From positions 1,426,001-1,490,000 of the forward strand of contig NZ_RKRD01000001.1 of assembly GCF_003814745.1 (NCBI RefSeq): a stretch of 64,000 bases of DNA. The letters run 5' to 3'. Below are positions 52,708 to 61,862 of the stretch, one piece after another; position 1 is the stretch's first letter, and every line of letters begins with the position of its first letter. This stretch comes from Hydrogenoanaerobacterium saccharovorans (lineage in GTDB: Bacteria; Bacillota; Clostridia; Oscillospirales; Ruminococcaceae). A program made the position numbers and the translations under genes. Below the pieces are notes generated by a model. That model had not been told where the DNA came from and ran no database searches. It saw only the letters and a list, made by a program, of their open reading frames with translations.

Positions 52708-54174
52708 TTACATTGCACGAAGCCGTTCAATAATTTTTTGAACAATGGCATCGATTTGAACAGATGTAATTTCGTCGCTGTCGGCATCAACCTGTACGCT
52801 GTCTCTTCTTATATCTTCAATTTCTTTTACACCATAAGCGACATGACGAAGGTTGAGAAGATTCATTGGTCCAACGTTATCTGATGTTGCACTGCCGCCG
52901 ATTGCACCGCAGCCCAAAGTTAAAGCAGGCATCAGCCTGGTTGTACCGCCAATTCCGCCCAAAGCGCTGGGGGTATTGACCAAGATTCGGGAGGCAGGGA
53001 TGCGTTTTGAAAAGTAGTCGACCATTTGTTGGTCGTTTGTATGAATGGAAAATGTGTGCCCGGCTCCTTCGTAATGCAAAATCTCACGACAGCGCTCACA
53101 GACCTTTTCATAATTATCTTCTGTATAAAACGCTAAAATTGGTGCTAATTTCTCATTGGAGTAAGGGTGTCCGCGCCCTACACCGTTTTCTTCTGCTACG
53201 ATAACTCTTGCTGTTTCAGGTATTTGCAGTCCTGCAAGGTCGGCAATAACCTGAACACTGCGCCCTACTATCATAGGGTTCATTGTACCGTCTGCACGAA
53301 GTATAAACTTACTAAGTTGAGCTGACTGCTCTTGTGTCAAGAAATAAGCACCCTGTCGTTCCATCTCACTCTTTACAGTATCCTTCATGTCCGTATCGGT
53401 TATTACCGACTGCTCAGACGCACAGATTGTACCATTGTCAAAAGTTTTACTATCGAGTATCATTTTAACAGCCTTCTGCACATCTGCCGTTCGCTCGATA
53501 TAGGCAGGGCCGTTTCCGGGGCCTACGCCGATTGCCGGTGTGCCGGACGAATACGCTGTACGAACCATGCCTGCCCCACCGGTCGCTAAAATCAGTGACG
53601 TATCGGGATGTCTCATCAGCACTTCGGTAGACTGCATAGTGGGAATGGTAATGCAAGAAACGAGGTTTTCGTTTCCGCCAGCCTCAGACACCGCCTGACG
53701 AATAACCTTAACTGTTTCTAAAATTGATTTTTGAGCGTTTGGATGTGGTGAAAAAACAATGGCATTACCGGCTTTGATAGCAATTTCAGCCTTATATAAA
53801 GTAGTAGAAGTGGGATTGGTGGAAGGGATTAAGCCTGCAATTACCCCCATGGGAACTGCAATAGAATAAATTTTAGCGTCTTCATCCCTACTGATTTCGC
53901 CAATTGTCCTCATTGTTTTTATTCGTTCGTAAACGCCACGACTTGCAAAAATATTCTTTATCGTCTTATCCGCCACAATCCCGAAACCTGTTTCCTCCTG
54001 CGCCATCTTAGCTAAGCGTTGTGCATTGCGTACGCCCGCTTTTGCAATTGATTTAACAATCAGATCAACTTCCGCCTGGCTTTTGCAACTTAATTCTTGC
54101 TGCGCCTGCTTGGCTTTTTCAATTAGTTCTCGAACTTCCTGAACGGATAGCAGATCCTTATCATAAAGTTGCAC
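52708..54174 (-). CDS. eutE: acetaldehyde dehydrogenase EutE (CoA-acylating)
   Basis: A 488-residue CoA-dependent aldehyde dehydrogenase that turns acetaldehyde into acetyl-CoA. The catalytic Cys is in FDNGTICASEQSVI; the NAD site includes ATGGAGMVRTAYSSGTPAIGVGPGN. The C-terminal extension (after about 465, TSVQIDAIVQKIIERLRAM) is an amphipathic helix that probably targets it to the shell. GTG start at 54174 overlaps the preceding stop and follows AGGAG. Confidence 0.95.
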   Translation of the reverse strand: MQLYDKDLLSVQEVRELIEKAKQAQQELSCKSQAEVDLIVKSIAKAGVRNAQRLAKMAQEETGFGIVADKTIKNIFASRGVYERIKTMRTIGEISRDEDAKIYSIAVPMGVIAGLIPSTNPTSTTLYKAEIAIKAGNAIVFSPHPNAQKSILETVKVIRQAVSEAGGNENLVSCITIPTMQSTEVLMRHPDTSLILATGGAGMVRTAYSSGTPAIGVGPGNGPAYIERTADVQKAVKMILDSKTFDNGTICASEQSVITDTDMKDTVKSEMERQGAYFLTQEQSAQLSKFILRADGTMNPMIVGRSVQVIADLAGLQIPETARVIVAEENGVGRGHPYSNEKLAPILAFYTEDNYEKVCERCREILHYEGAGHTFSIHTNDQQMVDYFSKRIPASRILVNTPSALGGIGGTTRLMPALTLGCGAIGGSATSDNVGPMNLLNLRHVAYGVKEIEDIRRDSVQVDADSDEITSVQIDAIVQKIIERLRAM

Positions 54175-54776
54175 TAATCATCTCTCCTGTTCTGGAATTC
54201 GCAAATCCGCTCGATGAGCTCTTCTTTCTTTGCGAACCGAATCTCTTTTTTGCTCATGCTTTTTAAGTTTAGTGCACGTGCAATTTCTCGTAGTTTTACC
54301 ACTTTCATATCTGCCATGTTTTCACGAGTCAGAGACTGCAAATCCACCGTTTCCATATCACCTGCATTATCCAAATCCGTTTGTTCTGGCTGAACATTTT
54401 GCTTCATCTGTTCAGGCTCATTCACCGATAACGGTTCATTTTTTGCAGGCATGACAGGTTCTTGCCGTTTGGGCGGAGGGATATCCGATGGGGGTTGGGG
54501 TGGTTTCGAGCTACTGGAAAGCATGTTTTCAATATCACTCGCCGGCCTGGGAATGACATGGACGGAAACCACTTTGCCCACACGACTTGCTGCGGCAGCT
54601 GAAGCATCCATGGATGCTTTAACCGCTCCCACATCTCCTGTTACCATAACAGTGACTAAACCGCCTCGAACCTTTGTTACGCTTAGGAGATTGACATTTG
54701 CGGCTTTGAGGGCACTGTCCAGTGCTTCTACTGCAGACAGATATCCATACACCTCTATCATCCCTAAAGCTTTCAT
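54174..54776 (-). CDS. EutK-like BMC-H shell protein with C-terminal Rho_N/SAP-like domain
   Basis: A 200-residue protein. Residues 1-90 are a BMC-H domain (MKALGMIEVYGYLSAVEALD, HVIPRPASDIE); 90-150 is a Pro/Gln/Glu-rich linker; about 155-195 (KVVKLREIARALNLKSMSKK and KKEELIERICEF) resembles the Rho N-terminal/SAP helix-extended-loop-helix nucleic-acid-binding fold. E. coli EutK also has a DNA/RNA-binding-like C-terminal domain (winged helix), so this could be its functional counterpart with another fold. Overlaps eutE. Confidence 0.85.
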   Translation of the reverse strand: MKALGMIEVYGYLSAVEALDSALKAANVNLLSVTKVRGGLVTVMVTGDVGAVKASMDASAAAASRVGKVVSVHVIPRPASDIENMLSSSSKPPQPPSDIPPPKRQEPVMPAKNEPLSVNEPEQMKQNVQPEQTDLDNAGDMETVDLQSLTRENMADMKVVKLREIARALNLKSMSKKEIRFAKKEELIERICEFQNRRDD

Positions 54777-54789
54777 CCTATCACCTTAC

Positions 54790-55440
54790 CTAAACTTTCG
54801 GATTTTCAGCTACATACTCAATTGCTGCAGCAAATGCTTCGCATGCCGCTTTGCAGGCAGATTGGCTGCCGGTAAGAAGTGCGCCGCCAAAGTTTGTTTC
54901 GGACGGCGGAGCATACAATACACACATTCTTACGTCTGCTGCTTTGAGTGCGGCATCAACACCGTACATTGCTTCCAACGGGGGAGCAATCAGGTAAGCA
55001 AGTGCTTCGCCCTCTTTAATACCGGCGCCCGCAGACAGGTACGAGCCTGTTCTTGATATACAGTGTGCATAATAGGGGATGGAATCGTCATCGTTTGCAC
55101 TCACAAAGTGTGCAACATTCTCAATCATATCCACGCAAGCCGCCAACCCGCTCTTAATTTCTGCAGGGTTGGGTCCCGCAAGAATGCCGATGATTTCGCC
55201 GGCAAGCTTAGTATTTGCATTGGCTGCACCCGCATAAAAGCTTTTTGCATAAACAACTTTAACATCTGCGGCTTTGGTTGCCTCGTCAAGAGCGGTGTAT
55301 GTAACATCATCGCAGTCCGAAGTAATAAGCCCAAGAGACTTCTGATCGGGGGCAAGATTCAGTTCTTTTGCCAAGTCGGGGTCAACGTTAGGAATGATCT
55401 TGGTGGCAAGCACTGAAGCCTTTAACGGATCTCTTTTCAT
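54790..55440 (-). CDS. eutL: BMC-T shell protein EutL
   Basis: A 216-residue trimeric shell protein with two circularly permuted BMC domains, about 1-105 and 110-216: IIPNVDPDLAKELNLAPDQKS, ISRTGSYLSAGAGIKEGEALAYL and the C-terminal NFGGALLTGSQSACKAACEAFAAAI. EutL forms a large, gated central pore. It lies directly after eutC. Confidence 0.94.
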   Translation of the reverse strand: MKRDPLKASVLATKIIPNVDPDLAKELNLAPDQKSLGLITSDCDDVTYTALDEATKAADVKVVYAKSFYAGAANANTKLAGEIIGILAGPNPAEIKSGLAACVDMIENVAHFVSANDDDSIPYYAHCISRTGSYLSAGAGIKEGEALAYLIAPPLEAMYGVDAALKAADVRMCVLYAPPSETNFGGALLTGSQSACKAACEAFAAAIEYVAENPKV

Positions 55441-55459
55441 GTGTTTTTCCTCCCTTAAC

Positions 55460-56353
55460 CTACAGTTTCAAATCGGTTCCGCTTGCTTTTTTCTCAAGCA
55501 TAATTTTAATAATCTCTGCAATATGAGCACCGGCCTCTACGGGGATTGTACCGCCCCTGTGGATGTTGGATACAACAGTTCTGCGTGCCTCTGGCATATC
55601 AACGGTTGCCTTGTAAACAATGTATGCGCTCATGCTTTCTGCAGTAACGAGTCCTGGACGTTCGCCCACCAGTAAGCAGGTAACTTCTGCGCCAACTACC
55701 TCAGATACATGGTCCATCACACCAACACGCCCGTATTTTACAAAAAACGGTGTACCTACATCAATGCCAAAGCTCTTAAGACCTTGCATGATTGCCGGAA
55801 GAACATCTTTTACATTTGCTTCGATAGCGGATGAACTCAAACCATCTGCAACCATAATCTGGACGGTAGGTTTCATCTTGCACTTTTCTTTGATTGTTTT
55901 AACCGCATCATCATCCAGTTGCCTACCGAGGTCAGGACGGGTGATGTATCCATCCTTACTCTCGCAACGTGATTTAACACTAAACAAATCTATTTCTTTT
56001 AAGAATTCTTCCGATACATCTGAAAAAACGGCATCTTGAGCAGCAGAATGGTCAGCACGAAAACGCAAATACGTACTGGTTAAATAACGAGCACCTGCAC
56101 GCCATATGCCAACACGTGATGGAGTGAATTGCTTCATTTCCATATATGCCTCGCCGTTAACAGGGTTTGGAACCAAATACTGCTTTCTCAGGTCAATTTG
56201 CGTGATATCATCGAGGTAACCGTCCTCAATGGTAGTGCCTTTTGCTGCAGCGGTTACTTTATTGGTAACAACTGTGGCAGCGGCGCCGTCCGGTGTAATA
56301 TTCATCTCACTGAGCACTTGTTCAATGATTTTTTTTAAATCTTTAGCATCCAT
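55460..56353 (-). CDS. eutC: ethanolamine ammonia-lyase small subunit EutC
   Basis: A 297-residue small subunit of the AdoCbl-dependent lyase. Motifs: ARYLTSTYLRFRADHSAAQDAV, IMVADGLSSSAIEANVKDVLPA, YGRVGVMDHVSEVVGAEV, LVGERPGLVTAESMSAYIVY. An N-terminal amphipathic helix (DAKDLKKIIEQVLSEM) is separated by a flexible stretch and probably directs the complex into the shell. 19 bases after eutB. Confidence 0.96.
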   Translation of the reverse strand: MDAKDLKKIIEQVLSEMNITPDGAAATVVTNKVTAAAKGTTIEDGYLDDITQIDLRKQYLVPNPVNGEAYMEMKQFTPSRVGIWRAGARYLTSTYLRFRADHSAAQDAVFSDVSEEFLKEIDLFSVKSRCESKDGYITRPDLGRQLDDDAVKTIKEKCKMKPTVQIMVADGLSSSAIEANVKDVLPAIMQGLKSFGIDVGTPFFVKYGRVGVMDHVSEVVGAEVTCLLVGERPGLVTAESMSAYIVYKATVDMPEARRTVVSNIHRGGTIPVEAGAHIAEIIKIMLEKKASGTDLKL

Positions 56354-56371
56354 TATTCACGCCTCCCTCTC

Positions 56372-57739
56372 CTACTTTGTTAGAAATACAGAAGCATCGC
56401 CCGCTAAAGCGGTTAGCTTACCGTCTTTTGAAAAGCCCATTTTTTCCATCCACTGGTCAAATTCGCGGATGGGGCGTAAACCGAGCAGTTCTCTGAGTGC
56501 CGGTGTTTCGTGGTAACCGGTGCACTGGTAGTTGAGCATGACGTCGTCGCCATGTGGGATACCCATAACATAGTTGCAACCTGCGTTCACAAGGAGAACG
56601 GCGAGATTTTCAATATCGTTTTGATCTGCTTTCATATGATTGGTGTAGCAGGCATCGCAGCCCATAGAAATACCGGTTAGTTTGCCCATAAAGTGGTCTT
56701 CTAAGCCTGCGCGAATTACCTGTTTGCTATCGTACAAATATTCGGGGCCGATAAAACCAACAACGGTGTTCACCAAGAACGGTTCATAGCGCTTTGCAAA
56801 GCCGTAGCAACGTGCTTCCATCACCAACTGGTCACATCCGTTATGAGCGTTGGAAGAAAGTTCGGAGCCTTGGCCTGTTTCAAAGTACATTACGTTTGGT
56901 CCTACCGCTGTACCTTCGTGTAGCATAAGATCTCTTGCCTCGTCCAGCATAGAAGCTGTAAGCCCGAATGCTTCGTTACCCTTTTGAGAACCTGCAATTG
57001 ATTGGAAAATCAAATCGGAAGGTGCACCCTTGCGAACAGCCTCCATTTGAGTGGTAACATGCGCCAGTACACATTGCTGAGTTGGGATTGTCCATTTGTT
57101 TTTAAATTCGTCAAACGTTTTTAGGCAGCGCATAACACTTTCTACCGAGTCATCAACCGGGTTCAAACCAAGCACCGCATCGCCTACACCATAGCTGAAA
57201 CCTTCCATGGTAGAGGCAAGGATGCCTTTCGGGTCATCGGTGGGGTGGTTGGGCTGCAAACGTGCGGAAAATGTACCCGGTAACCCGATGGTGGTGTTGC
57301 AATGCGCAGAAACCCTAATTTTCTTTGCTGCGTAAACCAAATCCAGGTTACCCATTAGTTTGGTAACTGCTGCTACAATCTCACTGGTGATACCGCGGGA
57401 CGCTCTTCGAATCATATCACCCGTTGTGTTTTCGTCTAGCAGCCATTCGCGGAATTCAGCAACCGTCATGTTCTTAAACTCGTTGTGAATTCTTTCGTTC
57501 ACAGCGTCTTGAATGATTCTGGTTACCTCGTCCTGCTCATAGGGGACAGCTGGAGTATTGCGAAGCTCTCCGAGAGTTACATGGGAAAGAACTACCTTAG
57601 CGGCAACCCTTTCTTCTGCCGAGGATGCAGCGATGCCTGCAAGCTTATCGCCGGATTTTTCCTCGTTTGCCTTGGCCATAACTTCCATAAGGGTTTTAAA
57701 CTCGTAAGTGTGGCCGAACAACTTTGTCTTGAGAATCAT
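56372..57739 (-). CDS. eutB: ethanolamine ammonia-lyase large subunit EutB
   Basis: A 455-residue TIM-barrel catalytic subunit that, with EutC and adenosylcobalamin, splits ethanolamine into acetaldehyde and ammonia. Full length, with clear family stretches RNTPAVPYEQDEVTRIIQDA, GLPGTFSARLQPNHPTDDP, YFETGQGSELSSNAHNGCDQ and MGIPHGDDVMLNYQCTGYHE. RBS AGAGGTGA before the ATG. The 110-base gap to eutA contains no clear terminator. Confidence 0.97.
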   Translation of the reverse strand: MILKTKLFGHTYEFKTLMEVMAKANEEKSGDKLAGIAASSAEERVAAKVVLSHVTLGELRNTPAVPYEQDEVTRIIQDAVNERIHNEFKNMTVAEFREWLLDENTTGDMIRRASRGITSEIVAAVTKLMGNLDLVYAAKKIRVSAHCNTTIGLPGTFSARLQPNHPTDDPKGILASTMEGFSYGVGDAVLGLNPVDDSVESVMRCLKTFDEFKNKWTIPTQQCVLAHVTTQMEAVRKGAPSDLIFQSIAGSQKGNEAFGLTASMLDEARDLMLHEGTAVGPNVMYFETGQGSELSSNAHNGCDQLVMEARCYGFAKRYEPFLVNTVVGFIGPEYLYDSKQVIRAGLEDHFMGKLTGISMGCDACYTNHMKADQNDIENLAVLLVNAGCNYVMGIPHGDDVMLNYQCTGYHETPALRELLGLRPIREFDQWMEKMGFSKDGKLTALAGDASVFLTK

Positions 57740-57849
57740 AATACTTTCACCTCTCGCTCACTATGCAGAGCATAGCGATAAAATTGTTGTCTCTCAAAAC
57801 CAAACCTCCCCGCAGCACAGTCAGACTGGTTTTGAGCGGGTTGAACTTC

Positions 57850-59280
57850 TTATGTGTTAAAAATTAGGGTTTTGATTACGACAGGTACCACACGCCCGTC
57901 GGCAATTGGTGCACCGATATCGATATAATCGCCGCTGAGTGTTTGGATGCCATCAATACAGATAACATCTTTTTGGTGTTTTAGCTGAACATTGATTGCA
58001 TGACCCAACGCTTTACCAATATCGTTTTCAATGATGATAATGATGGGATACTCGTGCCGAATTACTTCCTGCGCACCATCAATAACAGCTGCTGCCAGTA
58101 ATTGAATCTCTGTAAAGCTGGTGCGATTTTCGCCGGAAAAAGCAATGGCAACTTGCTCCATCTTTCCCTGTGGCATATATAGAGGAATTTGATTTCGTAT
58201 CGAAGATGTCAATGTCTCCAGCGACATTTCATCCTCTTGCGAAACCTTCAATATAGGGATGTTTTTAATGGGCAGCTTATCCTTTGCATAGGATATGGTG
58301 CTGCCGCTGATTTCGGTGGTATGGGTACCTGCACCCACAACCGTTGCACGGATGGTTTCTGCTGCACGCAGAAATTCCACTTTTGCAAAATGGGGATTTT
58401 TTTGTATCTCTTCCCCAAGCATAATGCCGATATCTCCAAACTTAAATAAGTCTCTATCGGCAGGATTATAAACATAATCTGCTACCCCGCCTGAAAAAGT
58501 AACTGCCTGAATCGGTGCATCAAGCGGAAGCTCTTTGCCATCATTTGTGAATATTCGGTTATAGTATTCACTTGGAGGTGAAAGGTGCAGTGCTTGTGCC
58601 AGCAACTCTGCCATCAAAGTACAAATTTTGCGTAATTCAGCAGTGTTGGCTGCTGCACCTACTTCAATTTTTATGCCGTTTTGTTTGGCAAGCTCCTGTA
58701 TTTTATGATATATATATGTAATTTTTCCGCTTTCAACTTTTATTAGCCTGCCGCCTACATCCAAGCAAGCTACCCCTTTTAGCACTCCCTTGGAGTATAC
58801 CGCCAGATTACTCGTTCCGCCGCCCACATCGAGATTCGCAACGGTAATTCGTTTTTCTTTAGACAGCTTATCTGCTCCCGCTCCGCGTGCCGACAGTACT
58901 GATTCCAGGTCGGGGCCGGCTGTTGCAACAACAAAATCTCCTGCAAGCCCGCTCAATGTTTCAAGCACCTGATTGGCATTATGTTTGCGCGCAGTTTCTC
59001 CGGTAATAATAACCGCTCCTGTTTTAACGTCCGAAGGCTTTATTCCTGCTTTTTGATACTCTGCGCGTACAATGGTTTTTACAGCATCTGCATCTATTTC
59101 GGTAGGTGAGAGCAAAGGTGTAAAGTATATTTCACTGCGATAAATTACTTCTTTGTCTACGATGCTTATTCTAGGAACAGTGTAACTGGTTGCAAGATTT
59201 TCGATGGTAAGTTTGCTAAAGATGAGTTGGGTTGTTGAAGTACCAATATCAATACCTGCACTGAGGACTACTTCTCTCAA
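57850..59280 (-). CDS. eutA: EutA, ethanolamine ammonia-lyase reactivating factor
   Basis: A 476-residue ASKHA ATPase that frees inactivated cobalamin from EutBC. Actin/Hsp70-like motifs: GIDIGTSTTQLIFSKL at the N-terminus, VANLDVGGGTSNLAVYSKG in the middle, FSGGVADYVYNPAD and GAGTHTTEISGSTISYAKD. Start TTG at 59280, with only a weak ribosome site (AAAGG 14 bases away). The gene has its own leader with a terminator and candidate EutV hairpins. Confidence 0.94.
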   Translation of the reverse strand: MREVVLSAGIDIGTSTTQLIFSKLTIENLATSYTVPRISIVDKEVIYRSEIYFTPLLSPTEIDADAVKTIVRAEYQKAGIKPSDVKTGAVIITGETARKHNANQVLETLSGLAGDFVVATAGPDLESVLSARGAGADKLSKEKRITVANLDVGGGTSNLAVYSKGVLKGVACLDVGGRLIKVESGKITYIYHKIQELAKQNGIKIEVGAAANTAELRKICTLMAELLAQALHLSPPSEYYNRIFTNDGKELPLDAPIQAVTFSGGVADYVYNPADRDLFKFGDIGIMLGEEIQKNPHFAKVEFLRAAETIRATVVGAGTHTTEISGSTISYAKDKLPIKNIPILKVSQEDEMSLETLTSSIRNQIPLYMPQGKMEQVAIAFSGENRTSFTEIQLLAAAVIDGAQEVIRHEYPIIIIIENDIGKALGHAINVQLKHQKDVICIDGIQTLSGDYIDIGAPIADGRVVPVVIKTLIFNT

Positions 59281-59301
59281 AACGATCGCCGACCTTTCTG
59301 T

Positions 59302-59392
59302 AAAAAAAGAGCTCGGAATAACAAGGGGGTACCCCTTGTTTTCCGAGCTTCATCGCCAGGTTATATATGGTTTGCGCTGCGTCACGCCAACC
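59302..59392 (-). promoter_or_regulatory. eutA leader: ANTAR-type hairpin pair plus terminator
   Basis: Terminator: arms about 59349-59332 and 59329-59311 then TTTTTTT (59308-59302). Just before it, hairpin P2 (CCTGGC, loop GATGAA at 59354-59349, GCTCGG) uses the terminator 5' arm as its 3' strand. Upstream, P1 (59392-59369) has an eight-of-nine-pair stem and loop GACGCA, starting inside the eutW stop region. Pairing P1-P2 would block the terminator, so EutV binding would switch eutA on. Confidence 0.78.
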
Positions 59393-60806
59393 GTGTATTC
59401 ATTATTTGATTTTTAAAATTGAAAGTTACGATGGTACCCTCTGATGAGGACTCAATGGTAAAATTTCCTCTGAGTTTATCTTTTACCAGTGTAGAAACAA
59501 TGCTAAGTCCCAAACGGTTCTGCTTTACATTCTCAACGTCAAAGCCGCTGCCGTTATCAATCACCTCTATTTGAGAATACAGCTCCCCATGGGTGACTAT
59601 AATTCGAACAGTGCCTGTTTCTTTTTCCTGAAAAGCATATTGAAGAGAATTTTGAAGCAATTCATTGATAATAAGAGCAACAGAAGTTGCTATATCGGAA
59701 TCTACATGGAAGTCGTCACCTTCCAGTGAGATAGTGATATTAAAGTGAGGACTAGCAAAATACCGCACCGTGTTATTTTTGATATTGACGATAACTTCGC
59801 CGATTTTTACCTGATCTACACCACCTTGTGCTAAAAGCTCGTGTGTGGTAGCGATAGATAATATTCGGTTCATACTTTCGCCCAACACCATTTTTGTTTC
59901 TTCGTTACCGCTGCGGCGAACTTGCAGCCTTAAAAGGCTTGCTATCGTTTGCAGATTATTTTTAACCCTATGGTGCATCTCTTTAATTGCTACAGATTTT
60001 AAAATCAGTTCTTTTTCTTTCTCTCGTATCGGAGTCATATCGCGAATAACAACGGCAAAACTGATGTCGTTTTTCTTTAATGAAATTTGCTTTACGTTTA
60101 AATAGTGCTTGCCGATACTTACTTCCACCGCAGAATAGTTGCTGTCCTTATCACTGCTGTTAAGTTCTGAACCGTGGAGAACAACATTTTCATACGGCAT
60201 CCCTAAAATATCATCAACATACCCAAGCTCTTTATAAAGGTCTTTCGCCAATGTGTTACGGAATGAAACAATTCCTTTATAATTAACCATAATGAGTGCT
60301 TCATCTATATATTCGGTGAGCCAGCCATCTTCCTCCACCATACGAGAAAGCGCATCTGCAAACTTTTCGTAGCCTTGCTGAGAAAAATGGATACGTTCCC
60401 CCACGTCACGTTCATCATCTACACGTTTTTCACGGATAAGTACGCCGATAACCCGATCTTTGTTTTTGATAGGTTCCACCGATTGAATTACATTTGTACT
60501 CTCTTGAGTGACGGCTTTCATCTGTTTTGTTGCAACACCTAAGCGAAATGTACGTGCAACTGCGGGCTCATTTTCTTGCTTTGCCAGCAAACCCACAACA
60601 CTTTTTTTATAGGAGGATGGTACTCCCTGCGGTTTTGCCTCGGCAACCACAATGGCATCTCCGTCGCGAGCGGGACAGTCCACAAAGATATCTGCATCCT
60701 CTAAATTAGCCAAAGGCTGCAAGCAAAAAGTCATACCCTTGATGATATCAATTTCTTCTTCGCTTAAATCGGTGTATTTTTTACACAAACTCGTTATAAT
60801 ATCCAC
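59382..60806 (-). CDS. eutW: EutW sensor histidine kinase
   Basis: A 474-residue cytoplasmic kinase with a sensor region (about 1-280, PAS-like around 165-265 with DEALIMVNYKGIVSFRNTL) and HisKA_2/HATPase domains. The phospho-His is in HHRVKNNLQTIASLLRLQ; ATP-binding N/G boxes are LIINELLQNSLQYAF and IDNGSGFDVENVKQNRLGLS. No membrane helix. It phosphorylates EutV when ethanolamine is sensed. GTG start. Its stop lies in hairpin P1 of the eutA leader. Confidence 0.93.
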   Translation of the reverse strand: MDIITSLCKKYTDLSEEEIDIIKGMTFCLQPLANLEDADIFVDCPARDGDAIVVAEAKPQGVPSSYKKSVVGLLAKQENEPAVARTFRLGVATKQMKAVTQESTNVIQSVEPIKNKDRVIGVLIREKRVDDERDVGERIHFSQQGYEKFADALSRMVEEDGWLTEYIDEALIMVNYKGIVSFRNTLAKDLYKELGYVDDILGMPYENVVLHGSELNSSDKDSNYSAVEVSIGKHYLNVKQISLKKNDISFAVVIRDMTPIREKEKELILKSVAIKEMHHRVKNNLQTIASLLRLQVRRSGNEETKMVLGESMNRILSIATTHELLAQGGVDQVKIGEVIVNIKNNTVRYFASPHFNITISLEGDDFHVDSDIATSVALIINELLQNSLQYAFQEKETGTVRIIVTHGELYSQIEVIDNGSGFDVENVKQNRLGLSIVSTLVKDKLRGNFTIESSSEGTIVTFNFKNQIMNTRLA

Positions 60807-60824
60807 CGCTGCCCTGCCCCATTC

Positions 60825-61409
60825 TTAGTTTTTTAACAAGACAAACTCAGCAACTCGCCGCATAGAGAGGTTTTTTGTTAAGCTTAAATTTCTTATATAG
60901 TCGTAAGCATCTTGTTCGGTCATATTATGCTGCTCCATAATTTTTCCTTTTGCTTTTTCAATAATTCCCCTGTTCTCCAACCGTTCGGATACTTTTGCAA
61001 TATCTTTTTTCAGCTTTTTAATTTCTTTGCTTCGTGCTACCGAAAGTTCGATACTGGGAATGAGCGATTTCTCATCTATGGGTTTTACCAGATAACCCGA
61101 AACCCCGACTGATTTTGCCTCATCAATAAATACACGTTCGCTATATGCTGTAAGCAAGATGACGGTATCTGCCAAATTTTCGTAAAAAATAATATGAGCC
61201 GCAGAAAGCCCGTCCAACAAAGGCATTTTAATATCCATAAGCACCAAGTCAGGATGCAGCTGCTTACACAACTCCACAACATCAAAGCCATCGGCTGCCT
61301 CGCCAACTACTTGATATTGCTCTGCTTCTAAAATTTCTTTTAAATCCATTCTGGTAATTGGCTCATCATCTGCAATGATGACTCGTATTTTTCTTGCAGC
61401 ATCCTCCAT
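60825..61409 (-). CDS. eutV: EutV ANTAR response regulator
   Basis: A 194-residue antitermination factor. The receiver domain (about 1-120) has the acidic pair DDEP, phospho-acceptor Asp in LVLMDIKMP, and Lys in YLVKPID; a coiled coil links to the C-terminal ANTAR RNA-binding domain (KGKIMEQHNMTEQDAYDYIR, RRVAEFVLL). Phosphorylated EutV dimers bind paired hairpins and stop terminator formation. Such leaders exist before eutG, eutS and eutA. RBS GGTGGTGAG. Confidence 0.95.
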   Translation of the reverse strand: MEDAARKIRVIIADDEPITRMDLKEILEAEQYQVVGEAADGFDVVELCKQLHPDLVLMDIKMPLLDGLSAAHIIFYENLADTVILLTAYSERVFIDEAKSVGVSGYLVKPIDEKSLIPSIELSVARSKEIKKLKKDIAKVSERLENRGIIEKAKGKIMEQHNMTEQDAYDYIRNLSLTKNLSMRRVAEFVLLKN

Positions 61410-61421
61410 TTGCTCACCACC

Positions 61422-61853
61422 TCATATGTTTAAATAAGCGTATAATTCGTCACAGCCTTCCCCCGTTACACTGCTGGTAACAAAGATAGGGGCAGCACCT
61501 GCCAACTTTAAAAATTCTTCTGCCCGCTTAATTTGATCGGGCTGTGCTTTATCGCATTTTGTTACAACCCCAATCACAGGTTTGGCAAACATAGTAGAAA
61601 ATTGCGGCGCAAACATGTTAGAATCATCGGTTGCATCTTGTACAAGCATAATAACTTCCGCCTCCACCGAAGTAACAATCAACGCGCGATAGTAATTTCT
61701 ACGCTCGAGATACTCGCCCGGTGTATCTATCATATTATCGCCGATTACCTGAATGGTTTGGGTTTTATGATACGCCAGTGTCTGGTTGTTTAGATACTGG
61801 CACAACGTTGTTTTACCTGCCGAAATTTTGCCTACTAGCATTACTTTTTTCAT
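61422..61853 (-). CDS. eutP: EutP, small GTPase-like/acetate kinase-like protein
   Basis: A 143-residue P-loop protein: Walker A VGKISAGKTTLCQYL, switch-like DTPGEYLERRNYYRAL, G4 VTKCDKAQ. The PduV/EutP family has been reported to have acetate kinase activity in Salmonella. PduV-like members attach to the shell surface. Located between eutS and eutV. Confidence 0.93.
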   Translation of the reverse strand: MKKVMLVGKISAGKTTLCQYLNNQTLAYHKTQTIQVIGDNMIDTPGEYLERRNYYRALIVTSVEAEVIMLVQDATDDSNMFAPQFSTMFAKPVIGVVTKCDKAQPDQIKRAEEFLKLAGAAPIFVTSSVTGEGCDELYAYLNI

Positions 61854-61862
61854 AATACTTCC

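Noticed and set aside
57740..57849. Another conditional terminator between eutB and eutA
   Set aside because: The gap has some symmetry (CCGCTC / GAGCGG-like pieces) but no stable stem with a T tract.
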